Below, in pieces: positions 53,736-62,357 of a DNA stretch of 64,000 nucleotides. Source of the stretch: Corynebacterium capitovis DSM 44611 (GTDB taxonomy: Bacteria > Actinomycetota > Actinomycetes > Mycobacteriales > Mycobacteriaceae). The DNA lies in contig NZ_CP047117.1 in NCBI RefSeq assembly GCF_030440535.1, positions 1,612,001 to 1,676,000 of the forward strand. The letters are read 5' to 3'. The notes beneath the pieces were generated by a model, which saw nothing but the letters and a program-made list of their open reading frames with translations, was not told the origin of the DNA and ran no database searches. Position numbers and translations under genes: made by a program. Each line of letters begins with the position of its first letter. Position 1 is the first letter of the stretch.

Positions 53736-54305
53736 CTAACTCCTGATCAGACTGAGCACTTCGGCGCGCGAGGCCGCGTTGCGCTTGAACCCGCCTCGCA
53801 CCGCCGACGTCGTGGTTATCGCGCCCGGCTTGCGGATTCCCCGCATGGCCATGCACAAGTGCTCGCATTCGATAACGACGATGACCGCTTGGGCACCCAG
53901 CTTATCGACGAGCGCGTCGGCGATCTGCGACGTCAGCCTTTCCTGCACCTGAGGCCGCTTGGCGTACAAATCCGCCAGCCGGGCCAGCTTGGACAGGCCG
54001 GTCACCTTCCCGTCGGGGCCCGGAATGTAGCCGATGTGGGCCGTTCCGTAGAAGGGCACGAGGTGGTGCTCGCAGGTGGAATAGATCGGGATGTCGCGAA
54101 CGAGGACGAGCTCCTCGTGGTTTTCGGCGAACGTCTTGGCCAGGACCTCGGTCGGCTCGACGTGCAGGCCGGCGAACATCTCGGCGTACGCCCGGGCCAC
54201 GCGGGCCGGCGTTTCCGCCAACCCCTCACGCTCTGGGTCCTCCCCGATCGCGATGAGGAGCTCGCGGACTGCGGCCTCAGCGCGGGGGATGTCGACGTCA
54301 CTCAT
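53736..54305 (-). CDS. folE: GTP cyclohydrolase I
   Basis: First step of folate synthesis, opening GTP to dihydroneopterin triphosphate. The 189-residue enzyme has the zinc ligands in [10 protein letters not shown] and [12 protein letters not shown], and [20 protein letters not shown]. The start at 54303-54305 overlaps the ftsH stop by eight bases, so folate genes are translationally coupled to ftsH. Confidence 0.96.
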   Translation of the reverse strand: MSDVDIPRAEAAVRELLIAIGEDPEREGLAETPARVARAYAEMFAGLHVEPTEVLAKTFAENHEELVLVRDIPIYSTCEHHLVPFYGTAHIGYIPGPDGKVTGLSKLARLADLYAKRPQVQERLTSQIADALVDKLGAQAVIVVIECEHLCMAMRGIRKPGAITTTSAVRGGFKRNAASRAEVLSLIRS

Positions 54306-56712
54306 CGCCCCTCCTGTGCCGCGGCAGCTCGGTCGTCTCGGGCGCCTCGCTCTGCGGTTTGGCCACGTCAGCGGCGTCAACCTTGGGGAACTCCGTGGTC
54401 TCCCCGGTCTCCCCGGTCTCCCCGGTCTCCCCGGTCTCCCCGGTCTCCCCGGTCTCCCCGGTCTCACTGTCCCGGCGGGTGGGCTGCTCGTTGTCGGGCA
54501 GGCGGAAGCCGATGAGTTCCTCGGGCTGGCCGTAGTTGCGCACGCCGGGGTGCTCTTGCTCCTGGGGTTCGTGCGGCTGCGGTGCCGCGTGTCCACCCCC
54601 GGTGTAGGTCCAACCGGGGGGCGGGGTCGGTCCGTCGTACGTTGGTATCTCTGCGGCGGGCGTGGCATTCGGCTTCCAGCGGGTGGAACCGCCCTGAGCC
54701 GCGGCACTCTTTTTTCGCTCGCTCATCCGCCGCCTCCTCGCCTCGCGGGACAGCTCCAGCAGGGAAATCTTGTGCGGCGGCTCTTCACCCCGCTCTTCCG
54801 CGAGCTCCACAGGGGTCTTCACGGGCACGCGGCCCGGTTGGGTGGTGAAGCGGCCGTCCACCGGCGGCAACGCAGAGGGCTGCGGCTCAATGCCGCTGAA
54901 AATGTCCTCCAGGTCGGGGCGGCGCAGCGTCTCCTTCTCCAACAGCTTCTCTGCCAGAGCGTCAAGGTAGTCACGGTTGTCCGAGAGGATGCGGTAGGCC
55001 CGCTGGTGGGCGGTATCGATGAGCTCGTGGACTTCTCGGTCGATGCTCTCCGCCACCGCCGGGGAGTAATCCAGCGACCCGTTTGACCCGCGGCCCAGGA
55101 AGGGGTCGCCGTCTTCCGTGCCGTACTTCACGGTGCCCAACACGCTGGACATTCCGTATTCGGTGACCATTGAGCGGGCGATCTTCGTCGCCTGCTCAAT
55201 ATCGGAGCTCGCCCCCGTGGTGGGCTCGCCGAAGACGAGCTCTTCGGCGGCGCGCCCGCCCATGGCGAACACGAGCCGGGCGAAGAGCTCGTCCCGGTTG
55301 TACATGCCCTTGTCGTCTTCCTGCGCCGTCATGGCGTGGCCGCCGGTGCGACCGCGGGCAAGGATAGTCACCTTGTACACGCGCTCGATGTCTTTCAGCG
55401 CCCAGGCAGCAAGGGTGTGCCCACCCTCGTGGTAGGCGGTGACCTTCTTCTCCTTCTCGGAGATGATCTTGGAGCTGCGGCGCGGCCCGCCAATTACGCG
55501 GTCGGTCGCCTCCTCCAGCGCGTCTGCCGTGATGACATTGCCCCCGATGCGCGCCGTGAGCAAAGCGGCCTCGTTGAGCACGTTGGCCAGGTCGGCGCCG
55601 GACATGCCGGCGGTGCGCTTGGCCAGGGCATCGAGATCGGCGTCGGGGCCCAGCGGCTTGTTCTTCGCGTGGACCTTGAGGATCTGCTGGCGGCCGGCGA
55701 GGTCCGGGTTGGTCACCGGGATCTGGCGGTCGAAGCGGCCGGGGCGCAGGAGGGCGGGGTCCAGGATGTCCGGGCGGTTGGTAGCCGCGATGAGGATGAC
55801 GCCCTCGCGGTCACCGAAGCCGTCCATCTCGACGAGCAGCTGGTTGAGGGTCTGCTCGCGTTCATCGTGCCCGCCACCCACGCCGGCGCCGCGCTGCCGG
55901 CCAACGGCGTCGATCTCGTCGACAAAGATGATGCAGGGGGCGTTGTCGCGCGCCTGCTTAAACAGGTCGCGCACGCGGGAGGCACCGACGCCCACGAACA
56001 TCTCCACGAAGTCCGAGCCCGAGATGGAGAAAAACGCCACCCCGGCCTCCCCCGCGACCGCGCGGGCCAGCAGGGTCTTGCCCGTACCGGGCGGGCCGTA
56101 GAGCAGGACGCCGCGGGGGATCTTGGCGCCGAGCTTCTCGTACGCGCCGGGGTCCTGCAGGAAGTCGACCACCTCCTGCAGCTCGTCGACGGCCTCGTCC
56201 GCACCGGCGACGTCGGCGAAGGTGTTAGTGGGGTTGTCCTTGGTCAGCTGCTTGGCCCGCGAGCCGCCGATGCCGAACATTCCCCCTCCCGCCTGCATGC
56301 GGTACATGAAGAAGGACAGCAGGCCGAAGATGAGGACCATCGGCAGCATGAAGCTCAGCAAAGAGCCGAGGAAGGAGTCCTGGGTGACCTTCGTGGTGTA
56401 GCTGTCGGCCCCGGAGGCACGGACGGCGTCGAAAACCTCGGGCGTTGTGCGCGCTGGGTACTGGGTGATGACGGCGGTGATGCCTTCTCGCTCATCGACG
56501 CTAATCGGCTCGCGCAGGTCAATGCGCACCCGCTGCTCGCGGTCGTCGATCTGCACGTCCTTCGCGTTGCCGTCCTGCAGCTGCTGCAGGGCCACGGAGG
56601 TATCCACGCTCTGGTAGGCGCGGGTCTCGTCCCCGATCAAAGTGAACAGGTAGAGAACGATGAGGGCGATGGCGCCGATGAGGCCCCACCGCAGGATTTT
56701 CGTGTTGTTCAT
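54298..56712 (-). CDS. ftsH: ATP-dependent zinc metalloprotease FtsH
   Basis: An 804-residue membrane AAA protease. Two transmembrane helices (about 8-28 and 115-135) flank a small extracytoplasmic domain; then Walker [14 protein letters not shown], Walker [12 protein letters not shown], arginine-finger region [11 protein letters not shown], and the zinc site HEGGH. The C-terminal 170 residues are a disordered Pro/Glu-rich extension ending in a sevenfold ETG repeat and a basic end, longer than in E. coli FtsH. 24 bases downstream of hpt. Confidence 0.97.
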   Translation of the reverse strand: MNNTKILRWGLIGAIALIVLYLFTLIGDETRAYQSVDTSVALQQLQDGNAKDVQIDDREQRVRIDLREPISVDEREGITAVITQYPARTTPEVFDAVRASGADSYTTKVTQDSFLGSLLSFMLPMVLIFGLLSFFMYRMQAGGGMFGIGGSRAKQLTKDNPTNTFADVAGADEAVDELQEVVDFLQDPGAYEKLGAKIPRGVLLYGPPGTGKTLLARAVAGEAGVAFFSISGSDFVEMFVGVGASRVRDLFKQARDNAPCIIFVDEIDAVGRQRGAGVGGGHDEREQTLNQLLVEMDGFGDREGVILIAATNRPDILDPALLRPGRFDRQIPVTNPDLAGRQQILKVHAKNKPLGPDADLDALAKRTAGMSGADLANVLNEAALLTARIGGNVITADALEEATDRVIGGPRRSSKIISEKEKKVTAYHEGGHTLAAWALKDIERVYKVTILARGRTGGHAMTAQEDDKGMYNRDELFARLVFAMGGRAAEELVFGEPTTGASSDIEQATKIARSMVTEYGMSSVLGTVKYGTEDGDPFLGRGSNGSLDYSPAVAESIDREVHELIDTAHQRAYRILSDNRDYLDALAEKLLEKETLRRPDLEDIFSGIEPQPSALPPVDGRFTTQPGRVPVKTPVELAEERGEEPPHKISLLELSREARRRRMSERKKSAAAQGGSTRWKPNATPAAEIPTYDGPTPPPGWTYTGGGHAAPQPHEPQEQEHPGVRNYGQPEELIGFRLPDNEQPTRRDSETGETGETGETGETGETGETGETTEFPKVDAADVAKPQSEAPETTELPRHRRGDE
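54403..54465. repeat. Seven perfect 9-bp tandem repeats in the ftsH 3' end
   Basis: CCCGGTCTC repeated seven times without change, encoding (ETG)7 near the FtsH C-terminus; a diverged unit (CGTGGTCTC) precedes it. In-frame expansion or contraction is likely between strains. Confidence 0.93.
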
Positions 56713-56736
56713 ACAGTCCTGTGGTCTCGGTTGCTG

Positions 56737-57333
56737 CTACTGGCCCGCGTAGACACGCGGGTGCAAGGTACCCACGTACGGCAGGTCGCGGTAGCGTTCC
56801 GCATAGTCTAGGCCGTAGCCGATGACAAACTCGTTGGGGATGTCGAAGCCGATGTCCAGCAGGTCGACGTCAGCCGTTTGCACCTCGGGCTTGCGCAGCA
56901 GTGTAACGACGTTCAGCGACTTCGGCTGGCGGCCCTTCAGGTTCTTCATCAGCCACGACAGCGTGAGCCCGGAGTCGATGATGTCCTCCACGATCAGCAC
57001 GTCGCGGCCCTGGATGTCTTTGTCCAGGTCCTTCAAGATGCGTACCACTCCCGAACTGGTGGTGGAGCTGCCGTAGGAGGACACTGCCATGAACTCCATC
57101 TGGGAGGGGATGGTCAGGGCGCGCGCGAAGTCGGTGAGGAAGAACACCGCGCCCTTGAGCACGCACACGAGGATGAGTTCATCCTCGGCGTCGCGGTACG
57201 TGTCGGAGACCAGGTCCGCCAGCTCGCGCACGCGTTGTTGCAGCATCTCCTCCGTGATGAGGATCGCTTCTACATCTTCGCCGTAGCGGTTCGGCGGGAC
57301 GTCGTAGTTCTTGGTGTCGTGCAGTGTGGTCAT
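56737..57333 (-). CDS. hpt: Hypoxanthine phosphoribosyltransferase
   Basis: Purine salvage enzyme converting hypoxanthine or guanine with PRPP to IMP/GMP. The 198-residue protein has [17 protein letters not shown], the PRPP loop [14 protein letters not shown] and [20 protein letters not shown]. Located between tilS and ftsH as in many Gram-positive bacteria. Confidence 0.96.
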   Translation of the reverse strand: MTTLHDTKNYDVPPNRYGEDVEAILITEEMLQQRVRELADLVSDTYRDAEDELILVCVLKGAVFFLTDFARALTIPSQMEFMAVSSYGSSTTSSGVVRILKDLDKDIQGRDVLIVEDIIDSGLTLSWLMKNLKGRQPKSLNVVTLLRKPEVQTADVDLLDIGFDIPNEFVIGYGLDYAERYRDLPYVGTLHPRVYAGQ

Positions 57334-57407
57334 ACGTGCCCTTTCTCACGCCCGCGGCTATCGCGTAACCCCCTTATCTTGCCACTTTCGCGCGGCGCGA
57401 AACAACC

Positions 57408-58295
57408 TCACCGGGGCGTGTACACCAGCCGCCCTGCCACCCGCGCAACCTCTCCCCCGCCCACGCTCACCGGCCCTTGTCCGTGCCACGCAGCAGCAAG
57501 CTTGTCGACGTCCTCCAACTGCGCGCCACCCACCCGCACCCCCTGGTCGTGCAACCAGGCCGCGATGCGCCGCAGCCGAACGGGCTGCGGGTCCCGGGCG
57601 AGTTGCGCGCAGTCGTTGGTTGGCGAGCAGTCGGCCACCTCCTCCAACAGCTGTCTGTCCTGCGCGAACCTGCCCGCAGTACGCGCCAGCGCGGGCACCG
57701 CATCGCCCCCGAGTAGTGCCGATAACCGGGGGATGATGTCCTGGCGGACGGCGACGCGCCGATAAGCGGGGTCGGCGTTCATGGGGTCCTGCCAGGGCTC
57801 GATCCCAAGCTCCGCGCAGGCGCCCTCGGTGTCCGTGCGGCGAATGCCCAGAAAGGGGCGCACGATGCGGCCCTCGCGCGGCGCCATCCCGGCGGGGTTG
57901 CCGCGCAGGGCGCCGAGCAGCAGGGTTTCGGCCTGGTCATCGGCGGTATGCGCCACCCACACGTCACCGCCTCCGGCGAGCAGCGCGCCGTAGCGCGCCT
58001 CCCGTGCCGCCGCCTCGACGTTGCCCGGGCCGACGGCGACGCGCACCACCTGCGCCGGAACCCCGAGCGAGCGCGCCTGCGCTGCGGCCCGCTCGGCCAC
58101 CTCGGCGGAGCGGCGCTGCAACCCGTGATCGATGACGATTGCCCGCACGTTCTTGCCTTCCGCCGCGGCCGCCGCGACGAGGGCAAGTGAATCCGCTCCC
58201 CCGGACAGGCCGATGGTGGCGGGGCGGGTGTGGGGGCGCACGGCGCGTCGGCAGGCGAGGAAGTGCGGGCTGCGGCGCGGCCAGAAGGGTTCCAC
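57408..58295 (-). CDS. tilS: tRNA(Ile)-lysidine synthase
   Basis: Modifies the CAU anticodon of a minor tRNA-Ile with lysine so that it reads AUA. The 295-residue protein has the PP-loop GLSGGADSLALVAAA, HTADDQAETLLLGALRG and RPFLGIRR. It lacks the long C-terminal domains of E. coli TilS, which is normal in actinobacteria. Two bases downstream of dacB, in the same direction. Confidence 0.94.
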   Translation of the reverse strand: MEPFWPRRSPHFLACRRAVRPHTRPATIGLSGGADSLALVAAAAAEGKNVRAIVIDHGLQRRSAEVAERAAAQARSLGVPAQVVRVAVGPGNVEAAAREARYGALLAGGGDVWVAHTADDQAETLLLGALRGNPAGMAPREGRIVRPFLGIRRTDTEGACAELGIEPWQDPMNADPAYRRVAVRQDIIPRLSALLGGDAVPALARTAGRFAQDRQLLEEVADCSPTNDCAQLARDPQPVRLRRIAAWLHDQGVRVGGAQLEDVDKLAAAWHGQGPVSVGGGEVARVAGRLVYTPR

Positions 58296-58297
58296 GG

Positions 58298-59548
58298 CTA
58301 GAAGTCGCGCAGGGCGGACGCGAGCTCGTCCAGTGCCCGGCGCGCCTCGTCGATGTCCGAACCGTTGGAGATGAACGCGAAGGTGTAGACGTTGCCGACG
58401 GTGCTTGTCACCGTGCCGGCCAGAGCGTTCGTGTTGTCCAGGGTGCCGGTCTTCGCGCGCACCCAGCCGCGGCCGTCGAGCCCGTCGTAGCGCGTGGCTA
58501 GGGTGCCGTCGGCGGCGGCGACGGGCAGAGTCTCGAGGAGGGGGCGGAGGTCGGTTGTGCGGGCGGCGTCGAGAAGAAGCTGATCCAGCAATCGTGGCGG
58601 GATGAGGTTGTTGGTGGACAGGCCCGAGCTATCGGAAAGCGTCACGTTGCTCAGGTCGTACCCATGCTCGCTGAGCACGTCCATCGTCGCCTGCGGGCTG
58701 CTCTGCCCGCGGCGCGCGGCCACCTCTCGGCCGATGGCCTCGGCCATGACGTTGTCCGAATCCTTCATCATTTCCCGCATCCGCTCGGCCAAATCGGGCG
58801 AGTGGATGCTGGCTAGGTGCTGCGCCCCCGCAGGGACCTGGGTAAACCCGACGGTACCGGCGCCCAGCCGGTCCGCCAGGGCCTGCGCCACGTCCAGCGC
58901 CGGCGTATGCGAGCGCGGCACGTCGCCCTCCGTCGCGCCGATCCGTGCGCCGTAGAGCATGATGGGCTCGAGCGGCGCGACGTAACCGCCGTCAATGTCG
59001 TCGGGGTTCCAACCGGGCATCGTGCTTTCCGACGGCCACGCGCTGACATCCACGTACACCGCAGACGCACTGCCGATCTGGCCGGCCAGGCTGTCAAGGC
59101 TCTCGTTTGTCATCCACACGTCCCCCGCCGCCTTGATCACGACGTCGCCCTCGTGCTCCCCGCAGTAGACGTTGGTGGTGATGGTGTCTTTCGAGCCCAG
59201 CTCGTAAAGCGCCGCGGAGGCCGTGAGCAGCTTCGTCGTCGACGCAGGGCGCAGCGGCTCCGCCGACGACGTGTCGAAGATGACCTCTCCGGTATCCGCC
59301 GAGGAGATTCGGCCGTGGAAGGTGCCCAACGCGGGGTTCGCCGCTAGGGACGTGAGGGTGGACAAGCGCGCGGTGGCGTCGACAATCTTGGGGCTCGCGG
59401 GCTCGAGGACTGGCGAGGGCGCGGGAAGCGCGAAGGCGGGCGCGTGCTGGAGGGCGCCGAGTTCTCGTTGCGCGGTGACGCCGAAGGCGGCGACCCCGGC
59501 GACCGCTGCGGTAGCGAGGGCTCCCACCGCCCATGTCCATAGTTTCAT
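58298..59548 (-). CDS. dacB: D-alanyl-D-alanine carboxypeptidase/endopeptidase (PBP4 family)
   Basis: A 416-residue exported peptidoglycan hydrolase. An N-terminal hydrophobic anchor (about 4-24) is followed by SxxK in PASTTKLLTASAAL, the SxN region SDSSGLSTNN and KTG in RAKTGTLDNTNALAG. It trims or cleaves peptide cross-links. The N-terminal segment lacks an obvious cleavage site, so it may stay membrane-anchored. Divergent from ppa, as in mycobacteria. Confidence 0.94.
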   Translation of the reverse strand: MKLWTWAVGALATAAVAGVAAFGVTAQRELGALQHAPAFALPAPSPVLEPASPKIVDATARLSTLTSLAANPALGTFHGRISSADTGEVIFDTSSAEPLRPASTTKLLTASAALYELGSKDTITTNVYCGEHEGDVVIKAAGDVWMTNESLDSLAGQIGSASAVYVDVSAWPSESTMPGWNPDDIDGGYVAPLEPIMLYGARIGATEGDVPRSHTPALDVAQALADRLGAGTVGFTQVPAGAQHLASIHSPDLAERMREMMKDSDNVMAEAIGREVAARRGQSSPQATMDVLSEHGYDLSNVTLSDSSGLSTNNLIPPRLLDQLLLDAARTTDLRPLLETLPVAAADGTLATRYDGLDGRGWVRAKTGTLDNTNALAGTVTSTVGNVYTFAFISNGSDIDEARRALDELASALRDF

Positions 59549-59570
59549 CGGGTCTTCACCCTAGCCCACG

Positions 59571-59585
59571 TATGATGGGTACGAT
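59571..59585 (+). promoter_or_regulatory. Candidate -10 elements for ppa
   Basis: TATGAT (59571-59576) and TACGAT (59580-59585) lie 30-44 bases before the ppa ATG. Either would give a leader containing the AAGGAG ribosome site. No strong -35. Confidence 0.4.
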
Positions 59586-59614
59586 TATTTTCGTCGACGC
59601 AAAAAGGAGCAGCC

Positions 59615-60148
59615 ATGGCTATTGAGGTCATCATCGAAATCCCGAAGGGCTCACGTAACAAGTACGAGGTCGACCACGAGACCGGCAAGGTCTTCCTCGA
59701 CCGCTACCTGTTCACCCCGATGGCCTACCCGGCGGATTACGGCTTCATCGACAACTCCCTCGCGGACGACGGTGACCCCCTCGACGCCCTCGTGATCACC
59801 CCCGAGCCCGTCTTCCCCGGCGTGACCGTCATCGCCCGCCCGATCGGCGTGTTCAAGATGACCGACGAGGCCGGCGGCGACGACAAGCTGCTCTGTGTCC
59901 TCGACGACGTGCGCTACGACTCCTTCCAGGACATCGATGACGTCGACGACTTCACGAAGGGTGAAATCGAGCACTTCTTCACCCACTACAAGGACCTCGA
60001 GCCGAACAAAGAAGTAACCGGCTCGGGCTGGGGCAACCGCGAGGAAGCCGAGCGCATCCTGCAGGAGTCCCTGGATAACTTTGCCAAGAGCGGCGATAAC
60101 TCCCGCGAGGGCCTCGAGGCGGAGAAGGAAGCCAAGACGGAGAACTAG
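59615..60148 (+). CDS. ppa: Inorganic pyrophosphatase
   Basis: Family I pyrophosphatase that hydrolyses PPi and so drives biosynthesis. The 177-residue protein has [17 protein letters not shown], the metal-binding [10 protein letters not shown] and [22 protein letters not shown] lies seven bases before the ATG. The C-terminal tail ([18 protein letters not shown]) is slightly longer than usual. Strongly expressed gene in relatives. Confidence 0.97.
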   Translation: MAIEVIIEIPKGSRNKYEVDHETGKVFLDRYLFTPMAYPADYGFIDNSLADDGDPLDALVITPEPVFPGVTVIARPIGVFKMTDEAGGDDKLLCVLDDVRYDSFQDIDDVDDFTKGEIEHFFTHYKDLEPNKEVTGSGWGNREEAERILQESLDNFAKSGDNSREGLEAEKEAKTEN

Positions 60149-60211
60149 GGCCCGTTCCGCCCCACCCCGGGCGGGTCAACGTAGCCGGACATCGCCCACT
60201 GTGGCGCAGGT

Positions 60212-60916
60212 TCAGGGTGACCGGGTCGGGGCGGAAGCCGGAGGATGCGCCACCACGGACTCGAACTGCCACCCGATCACGACGTTGCGCACCGACTCGG
60301 AAAGCGGGGTAGCCGGCTGAATGCAGCTAACGGTCAGCAGCCTGCCCGGCATCGGACCGCTGCCCCACACGGAGGGGTCGTCCGCCAGCGCCTGCTTCAC
60401 AGGGTCGTGCAGGTCGGTGGCGCGGTAGAGCAGCCACGCCTTCCCCGAGCTTTGTGTTCTGAGGTAGAGGGCGTCGCCGGTGGAGATGGTGTGGTGGTTG
60501 GTGGAGCCGTCGTACAGAAGGTCAAAGACGGCGGACCGGCCGGTCGAAGCGTGGCCGGCGATGACGACGATATCGCTGGAGTCGCTGCCGGGCAGCTGGT
60601 AGGGCCGGTCGGGGGCGGTATACGCGCAGGCTTTGTCTAGGGTGGCGGGGTCGAGGGCGCCGTCGCGGACTCGACAGTCCACGGTATCAAACGGCGCGGT
60701 CAGCCCGATCGCGGGGATGGACATGTCCACCGGTTGGCTCGGGGCGACCTCCAGCTCGGAGGGCGTAATTTCCCTGGTCAGGGCGGTCTCGCTCGGGCTT
60801 TCCTCGCGAGCGCACGCGCGCACGACCGCCGCGACCGCCACGGCAAGGAGAGCAAGCGCCGCTAATCGACGCCACCAGTACACATACCGGGGCCTGCGAG
60901 CGCCTTCGCCGCCCAA
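60212..60916 (-). CDS. Class F-like sortase
   Basis: A 234-residue membrane-anchored transpeptidase: basic start, one transmembrane helix (about 17-33), then a compact sortase domain. Catalytic residues by pattern are His122 (VIAGHASTGRSAVF), Cys198 (LTVSCIQP) and Arg210 (SVRNVVIGW). The short domain and the VIAGHAS context fit actinobacterial class E/F enzymes. The start is uncertain: TTG at 60914-60916, or GTG at 60883 just before the membrane helix. It begins just after a gene for a candidate substrate, with one base between. Confidence 0.85.
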   Translation of the reverse strand: MGGEGARRPRYVYWWRRLAALALLAVAVAAVVRACAREESPSETALTREITPSELEVAPSQPVDMSIPAIGLTAPFDTVDCRVRDGALDPATLDKACAYTAPDRPYQLPGSDSSDIVVIAGHASTGRSAVFDLLYDGSTNHHTISTGDALYLRTQSSGKAWLLYRATDLHDPVKQALADDPSVWGSGPMPGRLLTVSCIQPATPLSESVRNVVIGWQFESVVAHPPASAPTRSP

Positions 60917-60917
60917 C

Positions 60918-61484
60918 CTAGATCAGGTGGCGGCGCCCGTAGAAGAAGACCGCCGCGCCCGCGGCGGAGGCGAGCACGAAGGCGACAAGCCCGCGGGCAA
61001 GGGAGTTGTCGCCGGTCTGGGCGGCCATCCCGCGCGGCGCCGCAGCAACGGCCACCTCAGTCGTGGGAGCCGGCGCCTCAGTGGTGGGAGCCGGCGCCGC
61101 GAACTCCTGCGTGCCGCCGGCCTTGGCCTCGGACAGCGCCTGCTGCGCGAGCTCGGCACTGTGCTGGGCAACGAGCTCCCGGGAGATCTTCACCTCGTCC
61201 TCGGTCGGTGTGACGGTGACGCGGGCAACGTCGCTGACATATGTGCCACCGTCGGCGTTGAGGAAGTAGGTCTGCCCGCCAAGGGAGGCGACGCTGGGAA
61301 GGGAGAGGTAACCGGCGGCGACGGGGTGTTCGGAGTCGGGGTTGACGTCGGAGGCTCCAAAGGGTTGCTCGATTGGGGCGGACGCCGGCGTGGTGACCTC
61401 GGTCGCGGCGTTCTCGGCGTGGGCCGCGGGGGCGCCAGCGAGAACGCCGACGAGCGCGACGGCGAGGATGGGTGCGCGCTTCAT
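60918..61484 (-). CDS. Secreted protein with C-terminal sorting-signal-like anchor
   Basis: A 188-residue product: signal peptide ending AHA before ENAA, a beta-rich central domain (about 55-105), a helical stretch (ELVAQHSAELAQQALSEA), a Pro/Thr-rich linker (PAPTTEAPAPTTE) and the end RGMAAQTGDNS, hydrophobic segment (164-182) and GRRHLI. This is a cell-wall sorting signal layout with AAQTGD in place of LPxTGD. GAGGAG eight bases before the ATG. One base from the sortase gene, same direction. Confidence 0.82.
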   Translation of the reverse strand: MKRAPILAVALVGVLAGAPAAHAENAATEVTTPASAPIEQPFGASDVNPDSEHPVAAGYLSLPSVASLGGQTYFLNADGGTYVSDVARVTVTPTEDEVKISRELVAQHSAELAQQALSEAKAGGTQEFAAPAPTTEAPAPTTEVAVAAAPRGMAAQTGDNSLARGLVAFVLASAAGAAVFFYGRRHLI

Positions 61485-61550
61485 GGTCTCATCTCCTCGG
61501 GGGTCGTGAAGCTCAAGTCTCAATGGCAACTTTAATGTTGTGGCCCACTG

Positions 61551-61556
61551 TACCAT
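61551..61556 (+). promoter_or_regulatory. Candidate -10 element, rhodanese gene (leaderless)
   Basis: TACCAT followed by seven bases and the ATG at 61564. This supports that ATG over the in-frame ATG at 61555, which lies in the hexamer itself. Confidence 0.4.
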
Positions 61557-61563
61557 GGGGAGC

Positions 61564-61857
61564 ATGAAATCTGTACAGGTCACGGAAGTTCCGCGCGACG
61601 CGCAACTTATCGACGTCCGCGAGCCGGAGGAATACGCCGAGGTCCACGCCGAGGGTGCGGTGAACATGCCGCTAAGCGAGTTCGTCGAGCGCGCGGGCGA
61701 GATCGACCCGGACCGTGACATCTACGTCATCTGCCGTTCCGGCGGACGCTCCGCCCAGGCGTGCGAGTACCTGGAAAAGGCGCGCGGCTGGGACAACGCG
61801 ATCAACGTCGAGGGCGGGACTCTCGCCTGGGTGGACGCTGATCTACCGCGGCGATAG
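61564..61857 (+). CDS. Rhodanese-like sulfurtransferase
   Basis: A 97-residue single-domain rhodanese. LIDVREPEEYAEVHAEGAVNMPL is the N-terminal signature, and the active-site loop is ICRSGGRSAQA with the persulfide Cys. Related to GlpE/PspE; sulfur acceptor unknown. Short N-terminus typical of these stand-alone domains. Divergent from the sorting-signal protein. Confidence 0.92.
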   Translation: MKSVQVTEVPRDAQLIDVREPEEYAEVHAEGAVNMPLSEFVERAGEIDPDRDIYVICRSGGRSAQACEYLEKARGWDNAINVEGGTLAWVDADLPRR

Positions 61858-61908
61858 GTGGGCGCCGGAAAGCATGGTGCCAAATAAATAATGGCGTAGC
61901 CCCATGCT

Positions 61909-61914
61909 TATGAT
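61909..61914 (+). promoter_or_regulatory. Candidate -10 element, MarR-type gene (leaderless)
   Basis: TATGAT followed by exactly six bases and then ATG at 61921, so transcription should start at the A of the start codon. No ribosome site. This is the best leaderless candidate in the window. Confidence 0.6.
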
Positions 61915-61920
61915 TGGCCC

Positions 61921-62355
61921 ATGACTACTCCCCTCGAGGTTCCTAGCGCGCTGAAGAAATCGCCGTCGTTTCAGATCGAGCGGGTCCGTCGGCACACCCG
62001 TGACGAGGTCGAGCGCGCACTCGCCGAGCACAGCTCGACCATGCGTGAGTACTGGATTCTGACCTGCGTTACCGCGCAACCGTGCTCGCAGCGCCAGCTC
62101 TCGGAGCTGCTGTCCATCGACGCGAGCGACATGGTGCGCCTGATCGACTCCCTGGAGGTGCACGGCTGGGTGCAGCGCGATCGCGACCCGAACGACCGGC
62201 GCCGGCAGATCGTCACTGCGACCAAGAAGGGCAGCAAGGCCCAGGCCGAGCTCGCCGCAGGCGTGACTGCGGCCGAGGAGCGCGCGCTTGACGCGTCGTC
62301 GCAGAAGCAGCTCAAGAGCCTGAAGAAGCTGTCCCAGGCCGTCCTGCAGGATTAG
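61921..62355 (+). CDS. MarR-family transcriptional regulator
   Basis: A 144-residue winged-helix regulator. The recognition region is CSQRQLSELLSIDASDMVRLIDSLE and the wing is VQRDRDPNDRRRQIVTATKKG, both textbook MarR features; flanking helices form the dimer. It lies two bases upstream of the NRPS-like gene in the same direction and may regulate it. Ligand unknown. Confidence 0.93.
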   Translation: MTTPLEVPSALKKSPSFQIERVRRHTRDEVERALAEHSSTMREYWILTCVTAQPCSQRQLSELLSIDASDMVRLIDSLEVHGWVQRDRDPNDRRRQIVTATKKGSKAQAELAAGVTAAEERALDASSQKQLKSLKKLSQAVLQD

Positions 62356-62357
62356 CG

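Noticed and set aside
54403..54465. Possible CRISPR-like array
   Set aside because: Units are 9 bases, contiguous with no spacers, and in frame with ftsH; it is a coding tandem repeat.
52872..54515. 547-codon open frame antisense to folP/folE/ftsH end
   Set aside because: Spans three real genes on the other strand; its repeats (RSPRSP) are just the ftsH ETG repeat read backwards.
60150..60185. Possible terminator after ppa
   Set aside because: A CCGCCC/GGGCGG stem is present but there is no T-run, so I do not call it a Rho-independent terminator.
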